NCBI GenBank assembly: GCA_033065855.1
Contig: JAVXUO010001184.1
Coordinates: forward strand, 62,001-126,000
Source of the DNA: Escallonia rubra
Lineage: Eukaryota > Streptophyta > Magnoliopsida > Escalloniales > Escalloniaceae
Reading direction: 5' to 3'
Length of the DNA: 64,000 nt
Position 1 is the first letter of the stretch. Each line of letters opens with the position of its first letter. Of this stretch, positions 32,197 to 43,962 are shown in pieces. A model generated the notes under the pieces. The model saw only the letters and a program-made list of their open reading frames with translations. It searched no databases and was not told the DNA's origin. The translations under genes and the position numbers were made by a program.

Positions 32197-32579
32197 CCCA
32201 AAAACTACTTTCCTTAAACAACATTTTTATGAGATGACACATAGAAAGCCAACAATATTGCTCCGAAATTACTACTGAGAAGAGCCTTCATCCAGTGTAT
32301 TACACACATCAATGACATGATGTAGCAAAGGTTCGGCCATTTATTATATGCATATTGTTACTCTTATCGCTTATTTATATGTTTCCACAAGAACCAGCTC
32401 GTCATATTTGTATGGCAACGCCCTTTTTAATTTTTATTGTTCCATCATCAAATCATGGTACTCATTTTTTGATGAACAGGGTCAATGCATAAATGGTACA
32501 AACCATTTGCACTTGTGCTCAAGAGTTGAGTGGGACAATTTATTCAAATCATAATATTTGAAGATTCGATGCTCAACAC

Positions 32580-33080
32580 AAATATTTTTCACGGAGTCTG
32601 TGTTGATTGGTCGAAGAAATTCATCTCCGTTAATTTCTTTTAAAAGATGAGGGGTTCATCCTATCATGACTTTATGGACAGGCAAACAACCTCCACATTT
32701 AGGGAAAATTTTGATTTTAGTTCATCCTAACATGGAATAGTGGTCATCCTTCTCTCATCTATAAGGTCGAGTTGGTGATGCCGAGCTCGAACCCATTTTG
32801 GTTCCTCCTGTTCTTTGCTCTAGAGCAATACGTAGTGATGGGAGCCCTGCTTTGATGGGTTGAGCAACCTCCATTCCATTTACAAGAGAGCAAGGAGTGG
32901 CTCCGATTAATTCTAATGATGGTATGATATGCCAGGAGGAAAAAAATTAGTAATTCAAGCCAACAAAATTAAATCTTGTAGCTTTCAGCCATTTTAGTAA
33001 CTATTGTCTTCATGTTCTTGTTGGCAGCTTCAATGTCTCCATTCATCTTAGGCCAATATAGTGCAAATCGGTGATGCTTA
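32580..33080 (-). mobile_element. Old Ty3/Gypsy integrase fragment (C-terminal side)
   Basis: Minus-strand pieces read ALYWPKMNGDIEAANKNMK, then GATPCSLVNGME and LPSLRIALEQ, then INGDEFLRPINTDSVK. These match the late integrase and C-terminal region of Gypsy pol (the YRPQMNGAVEAANKN, GATPFSLVYGMEAVLP and PINxDxVK patterns). The upstream part of the same integrase lies on the other side of the Copia element at 44652-45560. Fossil, incomplete, broken many times. Confidence 0.75.
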
Positions 33081-33084
33081 ACCT

Positions 33085-33895
33085 CAGATTATTTTAACAA
33101 AAAAAATTCTCTTTTCCATATTAAGAATGGTTTTGAGTCAAACCATGGATGTTTTAGTCCCACATTACTTGTAAGTAAAAAGTTGAAATTTTCTTACATA
33201 CTTAAGCTTTTGGAAGATACTTATTTGACATTAGCCACTATAAAGAACTTTAAGAAGTATATAAGAGGATACTTCTTGGACTCCTAGTAAGATGTGCTTG
33301 AGTCTTAGACTCGTACGCACAAGCGAGGAAGGACGAGTTGGGAAGATATGAATATTATAACACATGTTGGTAGCTATGTCAATGCACACTTATATAGATT
33401 TTGAAGTTTCAGAATGCACTACGACAACATTTTGGCTTCTCCCTAGAGCTGATATGAGACTATAGCATGCTATTTGGGCTATCTATGTTAATGCACACGT
33501 TTATTTTCACTAATATAGATTTTATTACCAACATTTATATTTTTGCTACAACCTTTTATTCTAAAATAAATTTCAGAATTTATCCTATAAGAGGAGTCTT
33601 CTTCCATACTTTTCTACACACAACTCAAGCTCCCTCTTACTCTCTTCTTATGATTTTTAGAGACTAAGATTTGTGGGTATTTTGATAAGGTATCGAGTGA
33701 AGCTTCTGCTTCATTCGCTTGTGCAAAAATACGAGTGAAGCAATAGTGAATGCTAGGCTGTTATATTCCAAAGGTGACGTGTGGATAATCTTGCTGCACC
33801 GGTGGTAATCTAAATGGGCGGGAATCATCTTAAGAGAACGACCCAGTTTGCACCTCAGCCAGCCGATTTTACTTTAATTTTTTGAAAATTTAAGA
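33085..33895 (+). repeat. 5' LTR of the Copia element (approximate ends)
   Basis: It shares with the right LTR the ordered blocks AAGAATGGTTTTGAG, TAGTAAGATGTGCTTGAGTC, CTATGTTAATGCACAC, CTACACACAACTCAAGCTC, GGTATCGAGTGAAGCTTCTG and CACCTCAGCCAGCC. An extra block of about 100 bp near 33320-33465 is absent from the right LTR. Ends were placed by alignment to the right LTR. Confidence 0.8.
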
Positions 33896-34010
33896 TGATT
33901 TCATGGCTGATTTTAGCATCTCTTCTACTACTCCTACTACCAACTCGAATGACTTAAATTAGGCATTTCATTTTGGTGGATAAAACTTCAAAAGGTGGGC
34001 TAGCAAGGTA

Positions 34011-35052
34011 TTGTTATATCTCAAGTTGATGAAGGTGGTATGCATTTTAACGGCCAAAAATCCAAAGAAGATGGACACAAAATATATGAACGAGGAAGAA
34101 TTGACGGAGCATTTGAAACATGTTTCGAAAAGGGAAAATGACGAAAAAGATTGTCATAATTATTTTCTTAATTGTCTTTTCGATGAGCTTTATGACCATT
34201 ATTCGCATACTTAAAATTTGGCCAAAAGAATGTCGAAAGCTTTGCAATAAAAATATGACATCGAAGAACTCAAGAAAAATAAGTATGCATGTAGTCGTTT
34301 CTTCAACTATAAGATGTCAAAAAATATGTCGGTTATAGCTCAGATGCACGACCTCCAGATGATTTCATGTACAATCAACTATAAGATGTCGGAAAATATG
34401 TTGGTTCTAGCTCAGATGCACGACCTCCAGATGATTGTACATGAAATCATCTCCGAAGGAATCCATGTAGATGAATAATGCAAGTGGCTGCCATCATAGA
34501 TAAATTCCCGAATTAATGGAAGGAGTTCCAAAAAGGCCTTCATCACAAGCAATTGGAATTGTCCATTGTCAACATTATGGCACGGGTTCAAATTGAGCAG
34601 GAAGTGAGAAACCAAGATAAGAAAAATGAAGTTCTTTCCAGCAACACATATGCCAACCATGCCAACATCCACCAAGGTAAAGGTAACGGTAACGATAATG
34701 GTAATAGTAACAGTGACGGCAATGGTGCTAAAGTTAACTTCCTAATGTTTGGTGATAGCGCTCCTAAGGGTCAAAATAATTTTCAAAGGCAGAATAATTT
34801 TTTGAATAGAGGCAAGCATATGAAAAACAAAGATTTAAAAAATCAACATTCTTCCTATGCCTAAAAAATGTGGAACCAAGGCCATCCTTCCAATCGTGTA
34901 CATAGAAACAAGAAAAACAAAAATCCAAACAACAATTCTGGCAACAAAAGTTTTACAAATGAAGGTTTTGTAAACGGTGCATATTTTATATGTGGAAAAC
35001 AAGGGCACCATGCTAAAAATTGTCGCCATAGAAAACTCGGTTCAGCTCCATA
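34011..35052 (+). pseudogene. Copia gag remnant
   Basis: Recognisable pieces are the Copia gag start region (FKRWASKVLLYLKLMKVVCI with LTAKNPK), the middle (HLKHVSKRENDEKDCHNYFL) and the zinc knuckle CGKQGHHAKNC at about 34990-35025. Fossil; not a working gene. Confidence 0.75.
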
Positions 35053-35099
35053 AGCAAATGTTATCGAGAAACCACTTGTTACTATGATTTCAGAAATAA

Positions 35100-36050
35100 A
35101 TCTGATTGGAGGTAAGAAAGGATGGTGGCCATTTCGGGGCATCAATACATGTCTGTCATGAGAAAATTTGTTTCAAAATTATGTCCCGGTCGAAAAAGAC
35201 AAGAAAGTTTTGCTTGGTGATTCTCACTCAACGAAAGTCTTCGTCATGGGAGATGTTGTTCTTAAGTTTATCTCTGGCAGAATTTTGACCCTTAAAGACG
35301 TGCTACGCACTCCAGATATTTGGAAGAACTTGGTGTCTTGTTATCTTCTCAACACTGTCAAAGAACGATATGTTTGTTGGTAAAGACTATGCGTGTAATG
35401 GTATGTTTAAGCTTAATGTTGAACTGAATAAAGCATCTACTTCCATTTATGCTGTGTCTTGTGTGAATATTCGGCATGCTCGTCGTTATCACATAAATGA
35501 CAAATATCTTAAAGATGTGAGTCGCATAAGGCTTTTGCCTAAGTTGCATAATAAACTTGAAAATTGTGAATTTTGATGCATGTCCACAATCACTATACAT
35601 TCAGATTTATGTGAATTTGAAGGCATTTTGACACGTGGTGGAAAAAGATACTTTATCCTTTTTATTGATAATTTTTCTAGATATTGTTATGTATATTTCA
35701 TCAAAAATAAAAATGATACCGAAATGCTTACTATTTTTATCAAGGAAGTAGAAAATTGTTTTGATAGAAAGGTAAAAAGATTGAGGATTGATAAAGGTAT
35801 GGAATATGACTTCTTAGGCCTTGTCACATATATTCAATCATTAGGGAGAGTTCATGAAACTATCGTGCCTTATTCGCCTGCCTCTAATGGTGTGGCTGAA
35901 AGGAAAAATAGTACCTTGATCAATTTGACTGATGCCATACTTGCTAGCTCTGGTGCACCTAAAAATCTTTGGGGTGAAACTCTCTTGACTGCAAATTATA
36001 TGCCCTTAATAGAACACATAGAAAAAAAAAATCCTCAAAACCCCTTATGA
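35100..36050 (+). pseudogene. Copia protease-integrase remnant
   Basis: A protease-flank segment (GDVVLKFISGRILTLKDVLR, TPDIWKNLVS) is followed by the GAG-pre-integrase stretch and then the integrase core (HSDLCEFEGILTRGGKRYFI, FIDNFSRYCYVYFIK, YSPASNGVAERKNSTL, LWGETLLTANY). The order and motifs are Copia type. Fossil. Confidence 0.8.
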
Positions 36051-36228
36051 GTTATGAAGAAATAGGAAACCGAATTTAGAACACCTTAGAGTTTGAGGAT
36101 GCTTAGCCTTTGTGAGGATTTTTGACCTTAAAATTCCCAAGTTAGGACTTAAAGCATCAAGTTGCATTTTTGTGGGATATGCTTTTAATAATAAAGCCTA
36201 TAGGTGTCTTGATCTTTAGAACAATGTT

Positions 36229-37130
36229 GTGGTTGAATATATAGATGTCATATTTCATGAAGAAAAGTTTATTTTCAAATCCAAAGATAGAGGAGGTGAG
36301 GAAATGAAAGCTATAGAATCATTCCAACCTAGTCAACTGGCAAGCTCCTCACAACCTCTTAACATAGAAGACCAAGAACATAAAAGGAGCAAAGGTGCAA
36401 GGGTAGTAAAAGGCTTTGGCCTTGACTACTTTGTACATAATGTTGAGGGAAGTCATATAACCTTAGTAAAAGCCTTATTCTCGCCAGACTCTGACCTTTG
36501 TAAAGAAGCCATAAATGATGAAATAAAGTCTCCAATGGCTAATCGAACATGGAAGTTAGTTTACTTACCTCCAGGTTGTAATTCCATAGGCTGTAAATTG
36601 ATTGTAAGGAAAAAGCTTAAACTTGATGGTACAGTTGACAAGTTTGAAGCGAGGTTGGTTGCAAGGAGGTTCAAACAACGAGAGGATATTGACTTTTCTG
36701 ATACCTTCTCGCCAATCACTAAAATGACATCTATTAGACTTTTAATTGCTATTGCAACAATTCATAATTTATAGATTCACCAAATAGATGTTAAAACTGC
36801 CTTCCTAAACAGAGACTTTGGAAAAAAAGATTTATATGGACAATCCAGAAGGTTACATACAACCTAGGCATGAGAGCAAGGTGTGTAAGTTGACTAAATC
36901 CTTATATGGATCGAAACAGGCTCCCAAGCAATGGCATGACAATTTTGATCAATGTGTTCTAGCTAATGGTTTTAGAGCAAATGAAAGTGATAAATGCATA
37001 AACTATCTGAAAATAGTGAACATGTTATCATTTACTTGCATGTGGATGATCTTTTGATTTTTGGTAGTAGTATGAAAATAATTTAAGTTACCAAATCCTA
37101 TTGAAAAAGAATTTTGAAATGAAAGATTTT
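36229..37130 (+). pseudogene. Copia reverse transcriptase remnant, first part
   Basis: The RT entry region reads MANRTWKLVYLPPGCNSIGC, KLIVRKKLKLDGTVDKFEAR and DFSDTFSPITKMTSIRLLIA. It is followed by KLTKSLYGSKQAPKQWHDNF. The catalytic-motif region just before 37130 and the rest continue past the inserted DNA element at 42550. Fossil. Confidence 0.8.
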
Positions 37131-37469
37131 GGTGAAGCCAGTGACGAACCACATTATAACCAGGGGGGGCTAATGCACCCCCCTAAACTTTAGAAAAAGA
37201 CAATTTTTTTAGGGCCTGCTCTATCTCTCTCTGCCATACTCTCATCTGATCTCCATCGCCTTTCTTTCTGCCCTACTCTCTCACTCTCACCTAGACACCC
37301 ACTCACTGCTGGGTGATGGCCAGGTAACGTTGCAGGCATGGGCTCTCTTTATGGCCTCAGCTCAGTCTCTCTCTCTCTCTCTCATGATTTTTGTGCATAT
37401 ACCACCGAAGCAGAGGAACCCACCTTTTGATGGGCCAAAATCGAGCTTGCCTTGCGAGTGGTTTCTTCC

Positions 37470-37595
37470 AGAAGAGGGAGCTGAATGTGGGCTTGAGAGT
37501 TCTCTTCTTACAACACACAGTTATGACCACTCCTCGGCTGGCGTTTTCATGATAGCAAGGTGTTCCCCGAATGATACTTGTTTATGCAGTGTGTG

Positions 37596-37626
<31 letters not shown>

Positions 37627-37978
37627 TTTACTTCTTGTTTATGCAGTGTGTGTGTGTGTCTCTCTCTCTCTCTCTCATTTACTTCAAGACAACATGATAA
37701 GGCTCTGCGGCCAGCTCTTCGACTTGTTCGTACAGCCGCTGGCCAGGCTCATGAGTGACCGGTGCATTAGTTGGTTCGGCCGTCGTCGGCCGTTCATTGT
37801 GGCCGGAATGTCGTCAATCGTGGTCGTGGTGCTCATGATCGGTCACTTCGCCGATATTAGGTGACAGGGGTGATTCCAAGGTATGGACCATGGCAGCGTT
37901 TGCCGTAGGGTTGGCTGCTCAACGTCATTAATAATATGACCCAGGGACCCTGCCGTGCCCTGCTTGCTGATCTCACCG
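37470..37978 (+). pseudogene. Captured sucrose transporter (SUT/SUC) exon fragment
   Basis: Three plus-strand pieces match the plant H+/sucrose symporter family in order. About 37476-37512: AECGLESSLLTT, compare FGWALQLSLLTPY. 37694-37860: IRLCGQLFDLFVQPL then RCISWFGRRRPFIVAGMSS and IGHFADI, compare LCGPLSGLFVQPLVGHMSDR and FGRRRPFIVAG. 37930-37978: NNMTQGPCRALLADLTG, the canonical SUT signature after TM4. They end at a GT donor (GTAAAAG), as expected for an exon edge. The pieces lie in different frames, parts of the transmembrane sequence are missing and a doubled GT/CT microsatellite block (37590-37680) interrupts them, so it cannot encode a transporter. The host-gene origin is clear; the timing of capture is not. 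Confidence 0.8.
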
Positions 37979-38689
37979 GTAAAAGTCTCCTTTTAATCGT
38001 ATATTGAATACTCCCTCCCTTCCATTAGAATTTTGGCTTCAACCTAGATTTGGTAACTTTCAATTGAAGTCAAGTTGTAATCAAAGGTCAAATAAGTTTC
38101 ATCCTAGAAATGTCTACATGCACCATGTGTATCGTAGAAATACGCAAAAAATAAGAAAATCATATCAAATGGAGGAAGTACATTTCATTTTGTGTGATTG
38201 AATTTACCATTGAATTTTGGTTTATCTGGAAAATGTTAAAACCCTAATTGAGCTTGTACTGTAGTCCGAATTTGTACTTTTAATAGGTGGCATCTTTTTT
38301 GGTAGAGGATTCAATGACTCATCTACTTGGGTAACAAAGGAAATGTGTAGCCATTTATGAGGACGAGCTATTTCTACATTATTTCATCTGCCTAGCATCT
38401 AATGTATTACTAATTATTGCATATTTTGCAAGAATATGTTGGATATCATGTTGAATATGCTATTTGATTTTTCTTGCTTTTTTTCTTGTCATAGTCAACT
38501 TGGAACGGCCAACCTACAATGAAAGAGTTGCACAATGCAGGTTTGTGTACATTTGAATTTGAAAGTTTTAACATATACTATAACATTAGATAATGAATTA
38601 CAACCTCCATTTCATTGGGTTGCCTCCCTTGACATTTTGCGAACTCTTAGGGTAGATTTAGCACATGTAAACATTGACTTTACTCATTT
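37979..38689. other. Intron-like sequence after the SUT fragment
   Basis: AT-rich sequence runs from the GT donor to CTTGTCATAG at about 38493, then a short possible exon (VNLERPTYNERVAQC) to a GCAG|GTTTGT donor near 38539. The product of that short exon is not recognised. Confidence 0.35.
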
Positions 38690-39654
38690 TTTTTATCCTA
38701 ACTTTACTTCTGTTCCCAACCGATCTTGGTCGGACCCAAGGGCCCACTGGCAGTCCCGCTTCACGCAAACACGTCGACAGATTCAACAGTCAACTTTTCA
38801 ATGCATCGAACCGGTCAGGCTCAAGTCACGTGTGTTTTTTGCTCCGCACGCCTTGTGTGCGACTTAGACATAATTTATTTCGCGGCAACGTGACTCATGG
38901 TAGCATGATCGTCACGCCGAGACCACCCAAACAACTTTTCATCAAAAATATCGACCGACGGCGCACATGGAGCAACGGGGTCAAGGGGCAAATGGCCTTA
39001 GCCAACCCCAAGGGTCGGCCTCGGCCTTCCTCATGCTTAGGGGGTCGACCTCGGCCCCATGGAAGGGTTGACCTCAGCCCCTTTTCGCACTTTTTTTGCT
39101 TCGTACGCTTCGTACCTGACTTTGGCACCTTCTTCGTCACATGGGTACGATTCACGTCGACACGCTCGTCATAATGCAACTTTCAGATTCGTCATTAACC
39201 ATCAAAACACCTACCGTCGGCATGCCCAAAATTCACCGAAAAGAGGAGTGGCCTTGGCCTCCCTTCATGGGAGTTGGCCATTGGCCTTGGCCACCCCCTA
39301 GGGTCGGCCTCGGCCTCCCCAGGGGTGGTCGCCTTGGCCTTCCCCCAATTTTTGGCCTATGGCATCCTCTCTCGCGTACTTGTTTTCTCGAGTCTTTGCA
39401 CCTCCGCAATGTTTACGGACGTTCGCACATCAACCTCACGACATCCATCGTACATCAACCTCACAACGTCCGTCGTCTGTCGCCCGTGACCAAGCACCGC
39501 TCCAGCGATGCCCGTCGCCCAAAGTCAAGCGCTACCGACGAATGACCCATCGCCCACGACCGCGTATCATCATTCCTGACTTTGTCATTACTAAACATCA
39601 CACTTATTATTTTGGTATAACATGGACACTTGGCTCACGCCCCATCTCCAGGAC

Positions 39655-39955
39655 AACGACGCGCGCCCGTGCACCGTCTCCGCGACGTTAGTCGCCGCGC
39701 CCATGTGCCACTTCCATGAGGTATTGTCTCCGCGACGTTCTTTGCCGCGCCCATGCGCCACTTCCGTGAGGTGGCATTTTTCACCGTGCCCATGCACCAC
39801 TTCCATGAGGTATTGTCTCCGCGACGTTTGTCGCCGCGCCCATGCGCCACTTCCATGAGGTATTGTCTCCGCGATGTTTGTCGCCTCGCCCATGCTCCAC
39901 TTCCATGAGGTATTGTCTCGGCGACCTTAGTCGCCGCGCCCTTGCGCCACTTACA
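39655..39955. repeat. Tandem array A, 50-bp units
   Basis: About six units built on CTTCCATGAGGTATTGTCTC, then CGCGACGTTTGTCGCC and GCGCCCATGCGCCA, with starts of CTTCCATGAG at 39711, 39800, 39850 and 39900. GC-rich, open in several frames purely because of the repeat. Confidence 0.9.
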
Positions 39956-39969
39956 TGATACGTGCCCCG

Positions 39970-40870
39970 ACACCATGTATTGTTACTGAGACATTCGTCG
40001 CCGCGCCCGTGCGCCATTTCCATCATATGTGTCCCCGGGCACCAGGTACTATCTCGCGACGGTCGTCGCCGCGCCCGGGCGTCACTTTCATAACATGTGC
40101 CTCGGGCACCAAGTATTGTCTCGCGACGGTCGTCGCCGCGCCCATGCGCCACTTTCACAACATGTGTCCCTGGCACCAAGTATTGTCTCGCGACGGTTAT
40201 CGCCGCGCCTGTGCGCCACTTTCACAACATGTGTCCCTGGCACCAAGTATTGTCTCTCGACGGTCGTCGCAGTGCCCGTGCGCCACTTTCATCACATGTG
40301 CCCCCGACACCAAGTATTGTCTCGCGACGGTCGTCGCCGCGCCCGTGCGCCACTTTCATCGCATGTGCCCCCGCACCAAGTATTGTCTCGCGGCGGTCGT
40401 CGCCGTGCCCGTGCGCCACTTTCATCACATGTGCCCCCGGCACCAAGTATTGTCTCGCGACGTTCGTCGCCGCGCCCGTGCGCCACTTTCATGACATGTG
40501 CCTCTGGCATTAAGTATTGTCTCGCGACGGTCGTCGTCGCCCCAGTGCGCTACTTTCATCACATGTGCCCCCGGCACCAAGTATTGTCTCGCGACGGCCG
40601 TCGTCGCGCCCGTGCGCCACTTTCATCAGATGTGCCTCTGGCTCCAAGTATTGTCTCCCGACGTTCGTCGCCGTGCCCGTGCGCCACTTTCATGACATGT
40701 GCCCCCGGCACCAAGTATTGTCTCGCGACATTCGTCGCAGCGCCCGTGCGTGACTTTCACAACATGTGCCCCCGGCACCAAGTATTGTCTCGCAACGTTC
40801 GTCGCGGCGCCCGTGCGTAACTTCCATGACATGTGCCCCCGGGCACCAGGTATTGTCTCGCGATGGTAGT
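39970..40870. repeat. Tandem array B, 67-bp units
   Basis: About 13 units of CACCAAGTATTGTCTCGCGA, CGGTCGTCGCCGCGCC and GTGCGCCACTTTCATCACAT with GTGCCCCCGG. Period 67 bp (AAGTATTG at 40111, 40178, 40245, 40312). It shares the TATTGTCTC and CGCGCCC words with array A, so one array probably grew out of the other. Long frames here are artefacts. Confidence 0.95.
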
Positions 40871-40944
40871 CACCGCGCCCATGCGGCACAATCATGTCTC
40901 GTGCTGTAGGCACCGCGCTCATGCGCCATAATCATATTACATGT

Positions 40945-41465
40945 TTCCGGGGGGCTCCATTCTTAGTGCTCCTGCACGAGGACCCTTCACAGCGGGATAG
41001 GCTCGTTAGCAAAAAGCTATCGCCGTCTTCATTCCAGGGGGCTCCACTCGTAGTGCTCCAGCACGAGGACCCTCCGCAGCGGGATGGGCTCGTTACCACC
41101 AAGCCATCGCCGCCACGGGATATGCTCGTTACCATAAAGCTATCGCCGTCTTCATTCTGGGGGGCTCCACTTGTAGTGCTCCGGCACGAGGACCCTCCGT
41201 AGCGGGATGGGCTCGTTACCACAAATCCATCGCCGCTACGGGATAGGCTCGTTACCATAAAGCTATAGCCGTCTTCATTGCGGGGGGCTCCGCTCGTAGT
41301 GCTTTGGCACGAGGACCCTCCAAAGGGGGATTGGCTCGTTACCACAAAGCCATCGTCGCTGCGGGATAGGCTCGTTACCATAAAGCTATCGCCATCTTCA
41401 TTTTGAGGGCTCCGCTCGTATTGCTCCGGCACGAGGACCTTTCGTAGCAAGATATGCTCATTACT
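40945..41465. repeat. Tandem array C, about 122-bp units
   Basis: Five units start with GGGGGCTCCA/GGGCTCCGCT at about 40950, 41038, 41161, 41285 and 41405 (spacing 88, 123, 124, 120). Each contains GTAGTGCTCCGGCACGAGGA, GGGATGGGCTCGTTACCA and AAAGCTATCGCCGTCTTCAT. Confidence 0.9.
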
Positions 41466-41469
41466 TATC

Positions 41470-42060
41470 GCCGCCTGGGGTAACTTGCGTGACACTAGGC
41501 ACTGAGGTGCGACTATGTCCTCGTATGTTACCGGTAATCATCGGCACCCCCAGGACAATGACCCGGGGTCACTCGGGGATGGAATCAGGTCTTTGGAGGG
41601 CATCACGCCTAGTCCGCCTGGCAGTTGGCTACAGGGGCAACCCTCACTGATGTCAGGTTATCTACGCTTCTCTTGACGCACCCTGTGGGATTTAGTAAGG
41701 TCTTGAACCGGTGGCTGGGGCAACGGGCTTACTCTGATCATGCTGTCATGGTGTGTTCAGTCTTCTCAGACAGGTAGAGCGACGCTGTGTGAGGTAGGTA
41801 ACTCAAATTTGGGAACCGGCAGTGCAACGGAGAACCGGTATTTTGGGACTCCCTGGTGACGTGTCACTCCCAGGGGACGACATGTGGCCCTTTATGACAT
41901 AGGCACACTGTTTCCTATAAATAGTGGACTTTATGACTCAAAAAGGGACCTCTTCTTCATTCTCACAAAATCACTTTCTCACTCTAGAATTTGAGAACTC
42001 TTAGATTCTATAGAGAGAAACACAAAATTGGACATAACTTTGGACCGTAACATTGGACCC
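41470..42060 (+). mobile_element. LTR-like promoter block (possible Tat/Ogre-type LTR remnant)
   Basis: A 550-bp block directly follows the three arrays. It has a well-placed CCTATAAATAG TATA box at 41915-41925 and a TCTTCTTCATTCTCACAAAA leader, followed by TTCTATAGAGAGAAACACAA. Long 3' tandem arrays followed by an LTR are typical of Tat/Ogre elements, so arrays plus this block may be the 3' end of another such element carried inside the hAT-like element. No second LTR was found to confirm it. Confidence 0.35.
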
Positions 42061-42549
42061 CGACTCGGACCCTGACTTGGACTGTCAACTGCCGGCCCTG
42101 TTCGTCTCAGCCTTGTCTTCGCAGCACTGCCACTCCTCACGGCTTGTCTTGGAAGCCTTGCTCTCTGCCCTTACTCCACCCTCACTGTCTCTCACTTTGC
42201 ATACTTGGAAGCTGACTCGGACTGCAGCCTTTGTGGCACCTCCACGTAGGTACGAACCCACTTTTCTTGGCATCAACTTCCTAAAGGATACCTATATTAA
42301 CTATGATTCATATTTTCTTTCATTTCATTGTTTAGATGTACAAAAATCTATCCAATGATACTGGGAAGTAACTGCTTAAGCTTTTATGAAATAATCTACA
42401 GTATAAGGACAATTTATTTTTCTTAAGGTTAGTGTAAGAAGTCATCGGTATTGTGGCAGAGAAGATTAGGTCAAAGATTATTGTTAGTGACTTCGATACA
42501 TTTTTCGCACCGCCTAAAGTAAAATTTTGTTTCCGCCGTTGGGTGAACT

Positions 42550-43515
42550 GATGTTATTCTAGGTATGAAACTTACTAGAACTCATGATGACATATTTCTT
42601 GATCAAGCTCATTATGTTGAGAAAACTTTGAAGAAATATAAGTATTTTGATTGCAAAACTGCATGCACTTCTTTTGATCCTCAAAATCATTTATATCCTA
42701 CTCAGCTTGATGTTGATGTTGTGAATCAACATGAATATGCAAGCATAAAGTGGTAGTCTTAGACTGATTGCACAAGGCCTAATATTGCATATGTTGATGG
42801 TGTCCTTAGTAGATTTACAAGTAAACCAAATCGTGTACAGTGGAATGCCATGTATTGTGTTATGAATTATTGTAAAAGAACAATTAACTACGGTTTGATG
42901 TATCAAAGCCAACCAGCTGTTCTTGAAGGTTTAAGTGATGCAGATTGGAATTCTCAATCTGAAGATTCCATGTCAACAACAGCGTATGTATTTACACTAG
43001 GTGGTGGAGCTATATGTTGGAGATCCAAGAAGTAACAAATCATTGCCAAATCCACCATGGAAGCTGAATTAATTGCCTTGGCTTCGACAAGTAAAGAAGC
43101 AGGTTGGCTATGTGTTCTATTGTTCGAGATGCTTACGTGGGAAAAACCAGTGCCAGCTATCTTGATTCATTGTGACATCATTGCAGCAATTGACAGAGTG
43201 CAAACTAAGTATTATAAAGAAAAATCCATATATGTTAGAAGAAAACATAGTATTGTGAGATCTTACCTTCGTAAAGGTGCGATCAATATTGATTATTTAA
43301 GATCAGGTGATAATCTTGCTAATCCACTGAGAAAAGCTATAGCTAGAGAAAATATATGGTATACGTCGAGAGGGATGAGACTTAGCCCAAAGTTGTATAA
43401 GTCACCTATAAAGATACAACCTCCTAGGGACTGGAGATCTCAAGAACTAGGTAAAGAGACCAACGAATTAGAGAATGATTGGTTTTATACATATACTACT
43501 TTTGTCTTATGACAA
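42550..43515 (+). pseudogene. Copia RT end and RNase H remnant
   Basis: The frame resumes after the insertion with VILGMKLTRTHDDIFLDQAH and YVEKTLKKYKYFDCKTACTS, then GLMYQSQPAVLEGLSDADW, then GGGAICWRSKK and TMEAELIALASTSKEAGWL, and a C-terminal stretch with YVRRKHSIVRSYL. These are the Copia RT thumb and RNase H. Fossil. Confidence 0.85.
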
Positions 43516-43962
43516 TGTGCCTCCTTATGGTGTAAGTACATGTTTCTCTTAAGGATATTGGAGGTTGAGATTCATTGCAATCTCTTAATAGTTCTATAGC
43601 CCATATAGATGGGATGTACTAGTTACGAGAGAATTCTTGATAGACTCACCTATATGGGTGTGGAAGTGGGGTCGCTCCCTATGAAATAATTCTTACTCAT
43701 GAAGGTTGGATAAAGCACACGGCCGTTATGCACTGGCTTATGAAACTTGGAATAGGATACCTTAAGTCTCATATGTGTGATATTCTTCTACGTATTCTAA
43801 AGTAGCCATCGTTTCAAGGCTGAGTCCACTTTGGCTCTAATGCGAGAAAACTGAAACACTAAGAAGGTTTCAAAGCAAAGCCACTTTAACAATGCATGAG
43901 ATCGATTTTCACCTTTGCCCACTGCCTAAGTTGTGAATATTTTATTAAAACAAGTGGGGGAT

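Larger units (their letters stand above)
37139..42541. mobile_element. hAT-like composite element inside the Copia RT
   Basis: Left end CAGTGACGAACC; right end on the other strand CAACGGCGGAAAC, imperfect inverted ends of the hAT type. Flanking 8-mers GGTGAAGC (37131-37138) and GGTGAACT (42542-42549) agree at 6 of 8 positions and come from the Copia frame, so this is an old target duplication. The near-terminal CTAATGCACCCCCCTAAA and the right CGCACCGCCTAAAGT are also inverted counterparts. No transposase was seen. The cargo includes a sucrose-transporter fragment, three tandem arrays and an LTR-like promoter block, so the element is either a gene-capturing hAT derivative or was itself invaded. 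Confidence 0.65.

Noticed and set aside
39955-40820. 263-codon and other long frames (RRRARAPLSSHVPP repeats)
   Set aside because: Produced by the 67-bp array, whose period is not a multiple of 3; frames on both strands are open and none matches a family.
40945-41495. 187-codon minus-strand frame (SLSRSGDGFVVTSPSRYGGS repeats)
   Set aside because: Encoded by the ~122-bp array C; no domain, and the repeat explains the openness.
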